From Trachythela sp. YZ-2020 (Eukaryota; Cnidaria; Anthozoa; Malacalcyonacea; Clavulariidae): a stretch of DNA of 64,000 bases. The notes under the pieces are model-generated. The model ran no database searches, had not been told where the DNA came from, and saw nothing but the letters and a program-made list of their open reading frames with translations. The position numbers and the translations under genes are program-made. Below, piece after piece: positions 12,599 to 24,395 of the stretch. Positions within the stretch are counted from its first letter, which is position 1. Each line of letters starts with the position of its first letter. Location of the stretch: assembly GCA_016169945.1 (NCBI GenBank), contig JADLSH010000388.1:558001-622000 (forward strand), in the 5' to 3' direction.

Positions 12599-14026
12599 AT
12601 GTTGAATAAAGCTTTTGGTTCGGGGTTGAAGTGTTCCAAATGGTCAACTTCATTGCCCATAGACTCAGATTATTTCATGGAAATATGATCGGTCGAATCG
12701 TAAGAACTGTCCAGGGGGATTATCACCCATTGGTTCAGGTAATGTCGGAGGGGGTCGCTACCTTGATGACAGGGCTCGATCGGAGTTTTTACCCCTAGGG
12801 CATTCAGGCTCTCCTAGCGGGTCTCATGTATACACCCGCGGGATGAAAAGATAAGGCTAGAATGAGTCTTTGGGTTGACCAGAGTATAAATATTGGTTCT
12901 CTTCAGTCTTCACCTCGAACCCGTTCTCCCACAAATTTGGTGTGTGTTTAGTTATTTACCGGTGTATTTTAGTATATAATGTGCTTGGATCATTAATTCA
13001 TTCTAAAACATTCTAAATTAGGTAATGCTAGATTAGTAATATAATAATTTTCAGACAAGGAAAGTTGTATCCCATAAATTTGACTTTTACCACTCCAGTA
13101 GTGCTTTGTTTACAATATAAGGAAAAGAGAAAAACATCTCAGTTGATATCCTTAGGTTAAAATTACTATTTTTTAACTACTTCAAACTCAAAGAGTTGTT
13201 TACATAGTAGCTATGTAATACGATTGACATTGTGCATTCTGTGTATAGACCCTAATAAAGACATTTCTCTACACTATTAATGGGTAATTCATATAAATTT
13301 GTGCTTAGAAACACAAAATTTATGTGCGTATGGTTTTTGAACAAATCACTAATCGAAGCAGAGCGATCTAATTGCACATTTTAATTAGCAGCTTGAATGC
13401 CACAAAATACCCCATTTTCAAAATGTGATCCCTCGTTTGTTTGTGGAGGGTTTTTTTATTTATTTGTATCGATTGATAGAGAAGCTCTTCATGAATACAG
13501 TGATGTTATTTTTATTAACCTTCCCTGTGAAAAAGTTTAAAAAACTCCAGCATATTTCAAAGCTATTTTCACACCTTGAGTAGTAACCCGAAAATTAGGT
13601 CAATACATATGTAAATTAATATCATCTAAAGCACATCGTAGAAAGAAAACAAAATTAAAACCGTGAAATATCATGTACATACTACAATAACTTCAACACG
13701 TACCTTTAAAATTATTGATTTTCAAAGAGAAAATACTAAGTAAAATCAGCAATTTTCTCGCCGTTCTTGCCAAAAATCTTGATTTCGAAAAAAAATCCAG
13801 CGCAATCCATTGTGGTATACTGACGATTCATTCTCACGTTCTTCTGGAATTGTCTTTTGTTAGAGTATTAATGGCCATTAATGGCCAACCGTTTCCTTTA
13901 AAGAGTAAATCGTTTCCCATTAGATAGGCAAAAAATGATGATGAAGAGGGATATATACATTTATTTTTTTTAGGTCCGTAACTCCAAATCCGTAACTCAA
14001 TTCAAGCCTCCTGATTGGGTGCTTAC

Positions 14027-14054
14027 GAGGTCCGTATCACACGATACGGACCTC
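14027..14054. other. Perfect 12-bp hairpin with a 4-base loop
   Basis: GAGGTCCGTATC (14027-14038) and its exact complement GATACGGACCTC (14043-14054) enclose ACAC. Copy B retains only the right arm (from about 42861), because its sequence joins at TCACACGATACGG. The deletion edge in B therefore falls in the hairpin. A related AGGTCCGTAACTCC lies nearby at about 13971. Function unknown; the hairpin probably marks a repeat end or deletion hot spot. Confidence 0.5.
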
Positions 14055-14303
14055 TCGCGTTTTCGCGCGCCAAAATAAACATAGGAGGGAAGACGATTAA
14101 AAAATTTAAAAAATACCAAAAATATTAAAGTTAGAAAATTTGCTATAAAATAGTGCAAATGGAAAAATAAACTGACTTTGCTTATATGAACTTCGTACTA
14201 AGCAGCAGGTACACTGGAATTAACTCTATTCTGAACAAAATGCGAAAAAATGGACCAAATATTTGTACTGTATTTGTTTTGTTTTATAAAAACTCATGCA
14301 GTA

Positions 14304-14383
14304 TTCAGCATTTCAGCTACCCTTAGAAGTAGAAAATTAAACGTTCAGCATTTCAGCTAGCCTTAGAAGTAGAAAAATAAACG
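14304..14383. repeat. 40-bp unit repeated twice
   Basis: TTCAGCATTTCAGCTA begins units at 14304 and 14344, each continuing through CCTTAGAAGTAGAAAA and TAAACG with one or two mismatches. Copy B (about 43131) has the unit once, so this is a local tandem duplication specific to copy A. Confidence 0.75.
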
Positions 14384-15730
14384 TTTAAACAGAGCGATTT
14401 GAACATACAACTTTTCCTTAATCATCAAATTTTGAGAAAACACGTTCCACTGCAGTACATTGATTTGTTGACTCAATTTTGTCATATATTTTTCATAAAC
14501 AATGTCAACAACAAAGTGTTTTCGCCAAGTAAAATTAAGGCTGCGTGTTAAAAAACCATTTTTCAAACTTGTTATTATCGTAAAACAACAAGAAAAGTAC
14601 AAAATTGTAATCAACATACCTTCTTCGTTGTCTTTTGAGTAGAAAAGCGTCGATTTAATAAGAAATATGTCTTTACTAAGAAATATGTCTCAACGCAATT
14701 ACGCAAAATGTTATTGTTTTGTGTTCCCGGGCGATTTATTCAGCTGTAAGTGTTCTTATATTATATTAAAGGCTAAATAATAAAGGGTAATAATGTGAAT
14801 TAGTAAGATTTGATAGTATGACTAGTGTATTTTTGCGACTTTTGCTGTTATCAGCCAAGTGTCAGCTACGCTATTGTCAGCCAACTTCACGAGGTTAAGG
14901 AAACGAAGGGATGAATGGGAACTTTATGTTTGAGTTCCCTAAATCGTTCCACGGACCATGTGAATCGCGTGCGCACCCTCTCTCTCCGTCCGGGATGTAA
15001 CGTTTCCCAAAGCCACGATATTTGTAAAGTACCGAAACCCCAGGCGAAAACAATTGATTGCTAGACTTTGTAACTACCATAATTTTGAAAAAGTGTGTAC
15101 AACTCTACCAAAAATATACGTTTTCTTTATGTTTTTTTGTCTGTTTTCGCATGCTTGCTTCTCAATGTTCGTCAGCGATGCTTTGAGCCTTTGATTACGC
15201 AAATACCACTGATCTCAAACTTAGTTCCCAACACTGGAATTTCTCATGATTCAGTTTACTATGGAGCAAAAAAAATAAATACGTTATTTACCGTTTGGGT
15301 CGGTTCGTACTTGAGACCTCGGGAAAACATTTTTGCAGTAAGGACTTCCCAGCCGGTAAATGACATATATATATTATTCAGCTCACTCCCCTTCGGGGCT
15401 TTTCAGTGATAGATTACATGAAGTATCTCGCTGAAATATATTAAGGACTTAGCCTATACTAAATATATATTTTACAACAATTGTGATATTACTTTCTTTA
15501 ATCTATATATTCTAACGCCCCCAGTCAACTTTCCCTGTGGGAGGAAACCGGAGTGCCCTGAGAAAACCCACGAGTCAGTCGTACAGCAGATCATATTTGT
15601 TATGAAGGGAAGATTCATTAATACTGGCATAAGAAAGAGTCGAAGAAAGATGCTGGATTAGTTTGTCATTTCATGCGTCATATGTGGCATTTGATTATGA
15701 TGCAAGCAAACGTTGAACAAACACACTTGT

Positions 15731-17897
15731 TGAATGAATTGAATGAATTGAATTTTATTACAAAATCTGAATGGCAGCTAAGAGCTGAATTGTACAGAGT
15801 TGATATTTAAATTACATGATAAAAACTAATACATATAGTAATATATACGGTATATTAAAACTAAAATTTATATTACAATTAAAATGAATCATTATATGAT
15901 ACGATACTAGAAGGAATAAAACTTTTACTAAATCTTGTAGTCTTACAATTAATTAAGTTAATATGCTGATCGTTACGTAGATTGTAAGTACGTAAGTCCT
16001 CGCGTTTATTAGGGATGAGTTCATTCAACTTATTTTCCGGGTTGAGAAGTTTCTTAAAATAGGATTTACATAAATTATTTCGTCTTTGAGAGAGCAAGGA
16101 TATTTCATAAACTTCCAAGGCTTTGCGGTATGACAGGTCAGGACATATTATTCGTAGGGCTCGCTTCTGAATTCTTTCGATTTCTTCCTTTAAGTAGTCA
16201 GGAGTTTAAGTTCCAAACCTGGCATGCATATTCAAGCACAGGTCGTATACATGTGGTATAAACTTGAATTAGAGAACTCCTCCAAGACCGCTGCGTTTAA
16301 GCACTCGAGAAAAAAAAGTCTCTTTGATGCCTTGTATACTATGTGTTCAACATGTAAGTTCCAACTAAGATCAGAAGAAAAGTACAGACCAAGAACCTTT
16401 GCTGATAAAACTGGGGACATACAGTGATCTTTAATAAACAATGGTCGAAGATTAGGGACGTCCTTAGCGAACGAGATAATTAGCTCTTTGCATTTAGAAC
16501 GATTAAGCATCATATCATTTTCCGTGCACCATTGATCGATATTATTAATAACGGATTGCAGGTTACTTTGACAACCTTTACCGATTGTTTCTGAGAGACT
16601 AGTGTCGTCAACATATTTCCATCTATCTTTGTGGTTAATAGCCAAATCGTTGACCATGATGAGAAAAAGTAATGGGCCAAGGATTGTACCTTGCGGGACG
16701 CCTCCATTTACCAAGGACCAATCAGAGAACGAAGAACCCAATTTCACCCTCTGTCTTCTTTGCATCAGGAAATCAATAACCCAGTTTATTAAGGATTTAT
16801 CAATATTTAGTAATTGCATCTTTTTATCAGGATTTTGTGGTTGATTCTGTCGAATGCTTTACTAAAGTCAAGCAGAAAAACACGAACAGTCTCGCCATTG
16901 CCGTCTGTGTTAGAATACCAACAGTGGAACATGCTAATTAATGCGTCTATCGTAGAAGAGCCTTTTAACGATCCAAATTGCTTTGGGTCCAACTGAGACT
17001 TAATGGTATCCATAATCCATTGAAATGGAAATGATTCAAGAACTTTTGAGAGCGTGGCGGTCAGAGATATAGGTCGCAGGTCTGAAGATATATCCGTGAC
17101 CGGGGATGTCTTAGGGACGGGAACGACATTTGCATCTTTCCACTGCGTTGGAACTTGTGCTTGTTTAATGGAGGCATTAAAAATCATTGTCACAGGTTCT
17201 GAAATCTCCATTGAAAATTATTGAGAATCCAATTTGGCAGAGAGTCTGGACCAGGAGCTTTATTCGATTTAACTGCTTTTTAAACGCGATTCGACATCAA
17301 CAACGGAGATAGGGTACAAAACGGTAGGTTCTTCCACAGATAATTTATCAGTAATTGAAAGCGGCGGTAACGATTTAGTGGCGGCTAAAAACCCGTTATT
17401 AACAGCGAGTGCTAAGTCTCGTCCCTGCAAGATAGTTCCATTCACCTCTGCAGAATGGAAGGCAGGCTTTAAAGAAAAGCCAGCTAGGTTTTTAATAGCA
17501 CTCCACCATTTCCTTGGCTTTGAATTTTTTAAATGATTCACTTGAGACTCGAAGTATTTAGACTTTGCCTGTTTCACGACGTGAATTACTTTATTTCGCA
17601 ATTTGTTGTATTCAATTGTATTTCCCAAGGCAAAGGCCTTTTGTCTTTGGGAGATGAGAAGTTTGATTTCAGGAGTAATCCACGCTTTGTCTCTACAGTG
17701 AAGTTTAACAGCTTTTTGGGGAAAAATTGTGTCCAAACCCATGAGAATAATGTCATAAAACAGGTCACACATTTTTTGACAATCGGGTAGCTGCGAAAGT
17801 ACATTCCAGTTAAGATCCAAAAGAAATCGACCAAATGCCTGCATATTTGATTGCTTCCGCTTTCTGACCCAGACTTTGGTAATGGTATTTGGGCGCT
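15731..17897 (-). mobile_element. 5'-truncated LINE on the minus strand, sister of 30891-35454
   Basis: The element's 3' end is at 15731, where the TGAAT/TGAATTGAAT tail begins. It matches the LINE at 30891 almost base for base up to GGGCGCT at 17891-17897, where this copy is truncated. Copy B at 45240-45260 keeps an unoccupied version of the site. The A-side flank is CACACTTGT on the left and TTATATACTTATATA on the right. No clear target duplication can be recognised, and a few target bases seen in B appear lost. The element inserted after the A/B split or on one haplotype only. Confidence 0.85.
15879..17844 (-). pseudogene. LINE ORF2 fragment (reverse transcriptase), broken
   Basis: Read on the minus strand. 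17844-17269 encodes the linker between endonuclease and reverse transcriptase (AWITPEIKLLISQRQKAFA onward). 17211-16807 holds the fingers and motif A (VFLLDFSKAFDRINH). 16819-16232 holds motif B (GGVPQGTILGPLLFLIMVND) and the catalytic YVDD in RWKYVDDTSLSE. 16118-15879 is the C-terminal domain with TYNLRNDQHINLI and TTRFSKSFIPSSI. Frames break near 17275 (extra T), near 16820 and near 16280. Most breaks differ from those in the sister copy, so the parent element was probably intact recently. The endonuclease is missing because of 5' truncation. Confidence 0.85.
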
Positions 17898-18999
17898 TAT
17901 ATACTTATATACTTATATAATTTTGAATATGTTGTGATATACCTGCCAAAGCACACAAATAGTTCTTACTATTGCACTCAAGAACGGTTGCCTTGATTTT
18001 ACAATATAATATTTACTTCACATATGTTTACGCAATAGACAATATTTAACATTCCTGCAACAAAAATTGTAATTTCCAACCTGCCGAAAGTTCTCCCGGG
18101 CTGGCCAGCTTAATAACTGTTATATGAGCTTTATCATTTTGGGACACCTATTTATAAGCAGGATATACGAAACGGAGTAACCCAGTTCCAGAGAATAGAT
18201 GTTGAAATATAGAATATTAGTGTAGATTTAGCAAAGGAAACGGGAGACAAGGGCGCGCAGATATATAATCTGGTTAACCTATTAAGACCATTACTAAAAT
18301 TGTCTGGCATTACAGAGTAGAGCTGTTTGGGATACTTTACAATTTAATAGTTTAACGGGAGGTTCTTGATTATTTTCTTTAGTCGCAAACTGAATCGATC
18401 ATATTATTCGTCCAAGGGAGATTCTTGCCCATGAACCATTAAATTCACATACTGGCATACGAGAGAGTAAAACAATTCGCATTAATTTGGAATGTTATGG
18501 GTTATATGTTTCAAAAGTCAATAGCTAATGGATTATGATGCAAGGAAGTATTGAACAACAGAACAACAAGGACTTGCAATATCAAGTAATACACTTAGAA
18601 AAGGACACAAGCATTTCTTGCTATAACACTCGAGGACTGTTAATTACACGATGCTTCCTTGTTCTCCTACCTTGCATTGCTATGCCAATTTGTCAATTCT
18701 AGTTTCCCTAATAATTTCTCATATATCCCATCTAAACAGACTGAAGTCTCAGTTAATGACCCAAGCTGTTGACATAAAACCATTCTCATAAAACGCAATT
18801 CAAATACAACATATATTTGTGGGAGAAGGGGTTCTGGGGTGTGAAGACTCATATTATGACAACCATCATCCGCACTCACGTCGCACTTTAAGCTGCACTG
18901 ATTCTGAACTGAATGCTCTGTACCTTGTTGCAGAGCCTTGCCAGGGGTAGCCAGTCCCAGCTGACGAACCTGAACCAAAAAACAATTGGACTGTCTTAT
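17898..18999. other. Copy A backbone, no gene supported
   Basis: Matches copy B from 45244, where a TIR element and a LINE 3' end are inserted (unoccupied sites here at about 18045 and 18850). It also resembles 5690-5990 in the same copy (GAATATGTTGTGATATAC and GGGCTGGCCAGCTTAAT), an older internal duplication. The 130-codon minus-strand frame at 18667-19059 is disrupted in copy B and has no motif, so it is not called. Confidence 0.5.
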
Positions 19000-19215
19000 A
19001 AAGCGATTTACAGCCGCAAACGAGCTCTGGAAGTTGTCAATATTTACAGGCGTAAACAAGCTCTGGAAGTTGCTGATATTTATACAGCCGTATTAAAATT
19101 CTCCAAGTTGTTAATAATTACAGCCGTAAATTCTGTAAGTTAATAACACTCTGGAAGTTGTTAATAGTTACACCCTTAAACTCTTAAACAGCCGAAAACT
19201 AGCTCTGGAACATTT
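19000..19215. repeat. Minisatellite, unit about 30-40 bp, copy A
   Basis: TTTACAGCCGTAAAC-type starts followed by AGCTCTGGAAGTTGTTAATA recur five to six times with variation (near 19007, 19048, 19079, 19120, 19155 and 19190). The same array lies at 48240-48450 in copy B with its own changes. Open frames across it arise from the repeat. Confidence 0.7.
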
Positions 19216-21100
19216 GGTTTTCTTGTTTTGATTGTTCACTTGATGAAATACCGAAAATATATATAATAGGTTTAAATAGCTTTAAAAAATAGCTTTAAAC
19301 ATTAAAGTAAATGCTATTTCCTTTTTAATGAATTTACAAAGTTCTACAACAAGATTTATAGTTTTAAATAAGAACGAGAACGAATTCTTTATATTATAAC
19401 AACAAATATTTACCTTAAATCAAAAGGGCACCGTTGCACCCCTGCCCCCAGTTCCTGCTCCCTACATAATCGAATCTTGAACGAGGGATAGTCTATTTGG
19501 CGCGGGTCGCGTGTCATCTTAGACTGGCGAGGATACAATTAGAAATGCCAACTTCAATTAGAAATTAGTCTGTCTCCACAGTCAATTTTACAATTTGTTC
19601 AAACCGGAAGCAAAAAGTGTGGGGTTGGGGGTACTGCGGGCGAGTAAGTTTGTAGGATAGGCCCAAAAATAAGTAAGCCGAGGACTCTAGATTTAAAATT
19701 TTCTGGGGAGAACGCCTGTTGATTATTGCGCCTTCGGCTCTCAACCTTCCCTTCCCACATTTCGCACCCTGGAGCTGCCATTGATGGAACAAAATACACT
19801 ATATTCAAGTAATTTATTGATATTATTGACAGAATTTTGGGCAGAATCGATTTTTTTGCAGTAATGAAAGCATCAGCGTTGGTTTTATATAATTGAAATA
19901 TAGTTTATCAGAACAGTAGTGAAAATTTATTAAATAAATCATCATACTGGTAGCTACATAAGTCCCACCATTATTTGTTAACTTGCTGACAGCATAGAAG
20001 GATCTTCTTGACGCCTTCCTTGGAATATTCTAGATACAACAGTCGAAAATATTTGACAGAATTTGGTCGTAGCTTCGCTTCATAATCAAATGGTTTTAAT
20101 TTAAAAGATTTACATTTATTTGATTTTGACTGAAAAATGTCAAGCTATACGATAAACGTACCGTGCACCAGCATTCATTACTCGGGACACGGAATTAATT
20201 TCCCGCGCCCTCGGAAGTTTTTTCCGCCCCTGCCATTTTTGTTGTATCAGCGCCTGTTTAAGATGACCCGCGCCCCGCGTTACATTTAATTACTTTTTTA
20301 AAAAGGAACGGAATATGGTAATTATTAAATTACAAAACAAAACAAAGCAGCGCATTCCTTTAGCAGAGAAAAATTTCAAATTCCTTTTCTGAAAACTTTC
20401 GTAAATGGAATAAATGTTATTCACCATCGCGGAAAAGATACGGCGTCAAAATGCAAAAAGAATAATCTCTGTGGCCATCTTTGTCTCAGCGCTTTCACCT
20501 TTCGGAGTTAGTATTTACAACAATTTACAACGCAAGTTTCTCTGTGGAAGTAGCGAAGTTAACGATTATTGAACCTGGTATATTTTTATTTCTGGTGTGA
20601 GACGTTTATTTGGCACCAGCTCCACATTACAAAATGTAATCTGTATTTAATTAATTACTTTTTGAGGAGGTAATTTTGTAATTGTAATTTGTTACTTTTG
20701 AAAAGGGGTAATTGCAATTAGGAATTAATTACCTTTTGAAGCAAGTAATTATAATGTAATTAGCAGTAATTCAGCAGCTCTGGGTACAGCATACTCGAAT
20801 TATTAAGCAACCGTATGGCTGCTCTTTTTCGCAAAATGTTTCTGAAGTGATCTTTATGCGTTATTTTCCTCTTTTCCCTCGTCCGTCCTCGAGTTTTCCA
20901 AGACGCGATGCACGCACAGCAATTGTGTTGATGCCTGGATTCGACAACACTTTCCCTGTGAGAGCAACTTCTAGTATTAGAAGTTAACGCGAAATTAAAA
21001 TTGAGGGCAGCGGTGTATGTTTTAGTTTTCGATCATGGTACATCTTAGGCTTAGCAACTTTATCATCATTGTAATTCATGCAGCAAGATATAGGTGCAGC
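19216..21100. other. Copy A backbone, no gene supported
   Basis: Matches 48450-48590 and then 54046-55900 in copy B; about 5.4 kb present in B between those points is absent here. It includes the motif CCCAGAAAATTTTAAATC (minus strand, near 19690), which I associate with widespread invertebrate repeats. A block at 20650-20770 has several TAATTAC/GTAATTA palindromes. Confidence 0.5.
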
Positions 21101-21745
21101 CAATTCGCCAGAATAAAAAAGATGGCGGCGCGCGTTGGATTATGGGTAGGTCGACATGTTTCAGATATTCTATCATTTCTGTGCTTTTTTGAGGGCAAAC
21201 AAATTATTTATTCAACGATCATTTTTCTTTCCAAAAAACATCTTGAAAGTATGGTAAAACTTTGTTTTTTTTATGTTGAGTTTTTCTCTGTAATTCGCAA
21301 AAGCTTTCACTGTTTTAAGCGAAAGTTTGATTCATGCACGTTACTATAGTTGTTGTCTAAAGTTAGAAAACTTTTCGTTATTTTAGTTGCTTCTTAAACG
21401 TTTTAACACACAAATGTATGTCAAAACTAAGAAAGGCTATTGTTCTTTGTTTGCATTACATTTTTTTGTGCGATTCATAATATGTATATTAATAGTTATT
21501 TTGTTATGTTTTAGTTTGGCTATTTTTAGTTGTTTTCAAGCATTATAGCACACAAGAAGTTTTCAGAAGACAGCTAAGATAACGTCCCTTCATCGTTTGT
21601 CTTAGTTTTACTTATGGTGTGTTTTTATCAAAGTATTTTGCGAAAATTTAACTCACTCGTAAAATCACAGAAATGACAGAATATCTGAAACATGTCGATC
21701 TACCCATAATCCAACGCGGCGCCAACTTTTTTATGATGGCGAATT
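21101..21745. repeat. Foldback element with about 80-bp inverted ends, rearranged copy A
   Basis: The left end (CAATTCGCCA at 21101, then GATGGCGGCGCGCGTTGG, ATTATGGGTAGGTCGACATG and TTTCAGATATTCTATC) is repeated in inverse orientation at 21650-21745. Copy B has the same element with much longer arms (55900-60298). Here most of the left arm is lost, and a stretch near 21192-21225 is the inverse of 56282-56315 in B. No transposase frame; a non-autonomous or foldback repeat. Confidence 0.75.
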
Positions 21746-22789
21746 TAGTGATCATGACATTTTTTGCTATAATCGTAATATTATGGAGTAGTATATATGT
21801 GATCGCTTGCAGAGATTTTCTGGCCTTGAAATAATACGGTATATACGGTAGTATGTGATCAAGCTGCAGAGATTTTCTGGCCTGAAAACAATGATCAAGC
21901 TTTGGACTCAAATAAGTCAAATATATCACAAGCTGCGCAATAGGCTACGAGAAATTTTAAATAAATCTAGACTTATAGTTCCGGAATTTTTGTGTTATCA
22001 GAATGGCAGTAAAATAAAGTATATTTATAAATTTTAGTTTGGTTTAAAAACGAAATATAACGCAATCGATTGAATTCGCCTGTATATACTTACAAGATAC
22101 CTGAGCTAAGCGATTCCGAATGCCCCCTAGACCTTTAGTATTATCCAGCATGCAATTATGTTTATCTCAGTGTTATATATCCGGATCGTCCTTTGCTTTT
22201 CTTTTTTGTTATAGTGCCGCTGCGGCTGTTTCGTTGCGTAGTACTAACTTTATACGTGTTTGAGCTGACATATTTCTTTGTCCATGAGAGGAATTAATAG
22301 ATGCCAGTGCTTGGTTTGGGTTGCAGTTAAGTTCTGTTTGACTATACTGCGTCATCATTCGTCGTACTGCCCGTTGTTGTGTAGACACGATAATATGTCC
22401 ATGCCAAACACTCTATATATATACTGACGATTTGCAGCATTAGATCGCGCACGGCCATCGCATCATATATACCATCTGAAATCGCCTTAGTCTCGTCCCT
22501 CCGAAAACAGTTTGCACAATCGGTAAATTTTCACCATGACAGATCATGGGCTGCCCGTATAAAAGCATGCTCAATGATGAAAATATAATCTTTGAACTAT
22601 CTGTCAATAATAAAACTCAGTTAAAGATGCGTTCTTTGAGGCCTGGATGTAGGAAAGGAATCGCCTGTTTTGAAACAGGTCGCTTATCTACAGTCTTGCT
22701 TAGCATACTAGCTTCAATGCGTTGTCTCATTATTTTAAATCTATATCGTGTAATCTCATTATTTTAAATCTGTATCGAAAAGCCAAAAG
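21746..22789. other. Copy A backbone, no gene supported
   Basis: Shares 21746-22070 and 22526-22785 with copy B (60299-60575 and 61309-61560). The stretch 22071-22525 is not in B and holds nothing recognisable. TGCAGAGATTTTCTGGCCT occurs twice (near 21808 and 21862) in a short local duplication also present in B. Confidence 0.45.
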
Positions 22790-23383
22790 ACGACAGCAGT
22801 AGAGGTGGAACGAGCTGTGCAGCAATTGCTCAAGTATGCACCAGATAGGCGAGGAGGAGGTGGAAGAAAGGACAGTGTTTAAGCTTAACTTGTCCAATAT
22901 TTAGTAGTTTGAAAAATATGTCAGTGCTTTTTAATTAAATTATTGGGTATACGTTGTGATGGATACTATGCAAAAGAACAAATCCATTTTGGCTGAGTTT
23001 ACAAAAACGTTAACTTGAAAAACTATGGTCATAGGCCACCATTTATTGTGTAATTTTATTAGCCATTAAAAGTCTGGGAATTTTTTTAATGTATCTTATT
23101 ATAATGAAATAAAAGATTTTTATTGTCAAGATATGATGTTTTTTCAAATTAGTTATGTTTTAAAGCACGCGCATACGGTCATTTCAACGTTGATAATTGT
23201 GATCGTTTCAACGGCGAAACAACGTCATTTTGCGACGTCGTTTTGCGACGTCGTTTCGACGTCGTAAAACGACGTTGCTCCAATTTGCGTTTTCAACCTT
23301 AATTCGACGTCACATCGACGTCGAAGATCGGCGTCGTTTCAACGTTGAATCGACGTAATTTTGCCCGCTGGGAAGGTGCTGTT
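22790..23383. mobile_element. Copy A-specific insert ending in a CAACGTT/GACGTC repeat array
   Basis: This stretch is absent from copy B, where about 15 unrelated bases join the two flanks. Its right part (23185-23375) is a dense array of short words: TTTCAACGTTGA, CGACGTCGTTTTGCGACGTC, TTCGACGTCGTAAAACGACG and so on, ending in TTTTGCCCGCTGGGA. The terminus CCCAGCGGGCA, seen on the minus strand, is one I recall from invertebrate repeats with CAACGT-type subrepeats. Left end and target duplication were not identified. No coding frame. Confidence 0.5.
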
Positions 23384-23600
23384 GTTAAAATATCATGACC
23401 CTCTTCTGAACTAAGTCATTCTTCTATTTCTTTTAATATTTTGGACAAAAGAAACTTTTACTTCCTGGGGGGGGGGGTGAAGTAGTTAACTGAGGGTGGA
23501 GGCCAACTTGTAGCTTCCCCCCAGTTTATGTGAAAAAAGGCATTGGTTTGTACCGTTTCTATATGTACCAACCATTGTTTTATTATATATGATATGTTCC

Positions 23601-24316
23601 ATATGCAGTTATATATGTACTTAATTGATTAATATTATGAGGCGCCGTTATATTAGTTATGTTGGAAAAGCATTAAATACTGTAACATGCCGTGTTATGT
23701 ACATACGTTGTTAAAGCAAGTCATACACAGTGGAAATTGCGGAAACAGCCGATGAACCCTATATACTTCCTCTGTTCGGTTTCGTCTGCCCCTTCTTGAA
23801 AGATGAGATCATCAGATCAGTTCCGACCACTTATGTGACAGTGTCTGTTCCATTCCATGCATTTAATTAGTATTCCGAAAATCCGCAGTGTTCAACCGAA
23901 GTGAAATTAAGTAGCCTGTTCTTCAAAGATGCCGTAGTTGGAACAGTTCAGAATAGTCATGCGATCGTATGCTGCTCTATTTTATTAAACCTGGAGTATT
24001 TTAAAACCCTATACTTCATAAAATTTCATTAATAACTTTTTTATAATTCAAGCATATGGAATGCATTTTCTTTAATGTGCATGCAAAATTTTTGTAATGT
24101 GTACATGAAACTCTTTATTTCAAATATGAGTAAAAATAGTTCAGAGCTTTTCGTCGCTTTAGTTTGGTTCTATTCATTTTTTATTTTTAAAATTGTCTTC
24201 TCTTAAGTCTGCGAATTACCGAAGGCGACGCCATAGTCTAGCATGTTTTAATCTTGCGCGCGCCACGACAGTAATAGTTTAAGCATGCACATGGAGAGGG
24301 TATGTTTTTAAGTGTA
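23601..24316. other. Spacer between the two copies
   Basis: AT-rich sequence without a partner in copy A or B and without recognisable genes. The A/B junction must lie in or next to it, so it is where assembly joining should be examined. Confidence 0.4.
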
Positions 24317-24395
24317 TACGGACGCGTCAGCAATTATATGCATACGCTATTATAAGGACTGTCCCAGTGGCGTCATCAAAGACCAAAACCGCTTA

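Larger units (their letters stand above)
12599..15730. other. Copy A backbone, no gene supported
   Basis: Very similar to 41797-45243 of copy B. It includes a conserved, more GC-rich stretch at 12720-12910 ending in a TATAAATA box at 12886, and another at 14890-15060. Copy A alone has 13641-14030. Copy B alone has about 750 bp at 43446-44190. Around 15540 the motif GGAGGAAACCGGAGTG, a sequence I recall as common in marine invertebrate repeats, is present in both copies. The frames of 60-104 codons here carry no motifs. Confidence 0.45.
2978..23600. repeat. Segmental duplication, copy A
   Basis: From GTATACGGACGCGTCA (2978) this segment matches 24317-61675 base for base over long stretches, in the same order and orientation. 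Pairs include 3050-3770 with 26770-27525, 3775-4570 with 29281-30166, 5565-6115 with 30163-30890, 6323-7272 with 36501-37460, 7578-8480 with 38535-39420, 12597-13640 with 41797-42860, 17898-18850 with 45244-47530, 19390-21100 with 54046-55905 and 21556-22020 with 60102-60575. Unmatched stretches are mostly mobile elements. Substitutions and small indels are scattered throughout, so the copies are not recent identical duplicates. Inside copy A, 5690-5990 and 17918-18210 also resemble each other, so the unit contains older internal repeats. Confidence 0.9.

Noticed and set aside
13971..14055. Hairpin GAGGTCCGTATC as a transcription terminator
   Set aside because: It has no U-run or gene upstream, and such terminators are bacterial; more likely a repeat edge.
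15390..15405. CCCCTTCGGGG hairpin as an rRNA or tRNA piece
   Set aside because: Only a short stem with no surrounding conserved RNA sequence, and copy B has a changed stem.
18667..19059. 130-codon minus-strand frame
   Set aside because: It is not preserved in copy B (48039-48230 is broken), has no motif and runs into the minisatellite.
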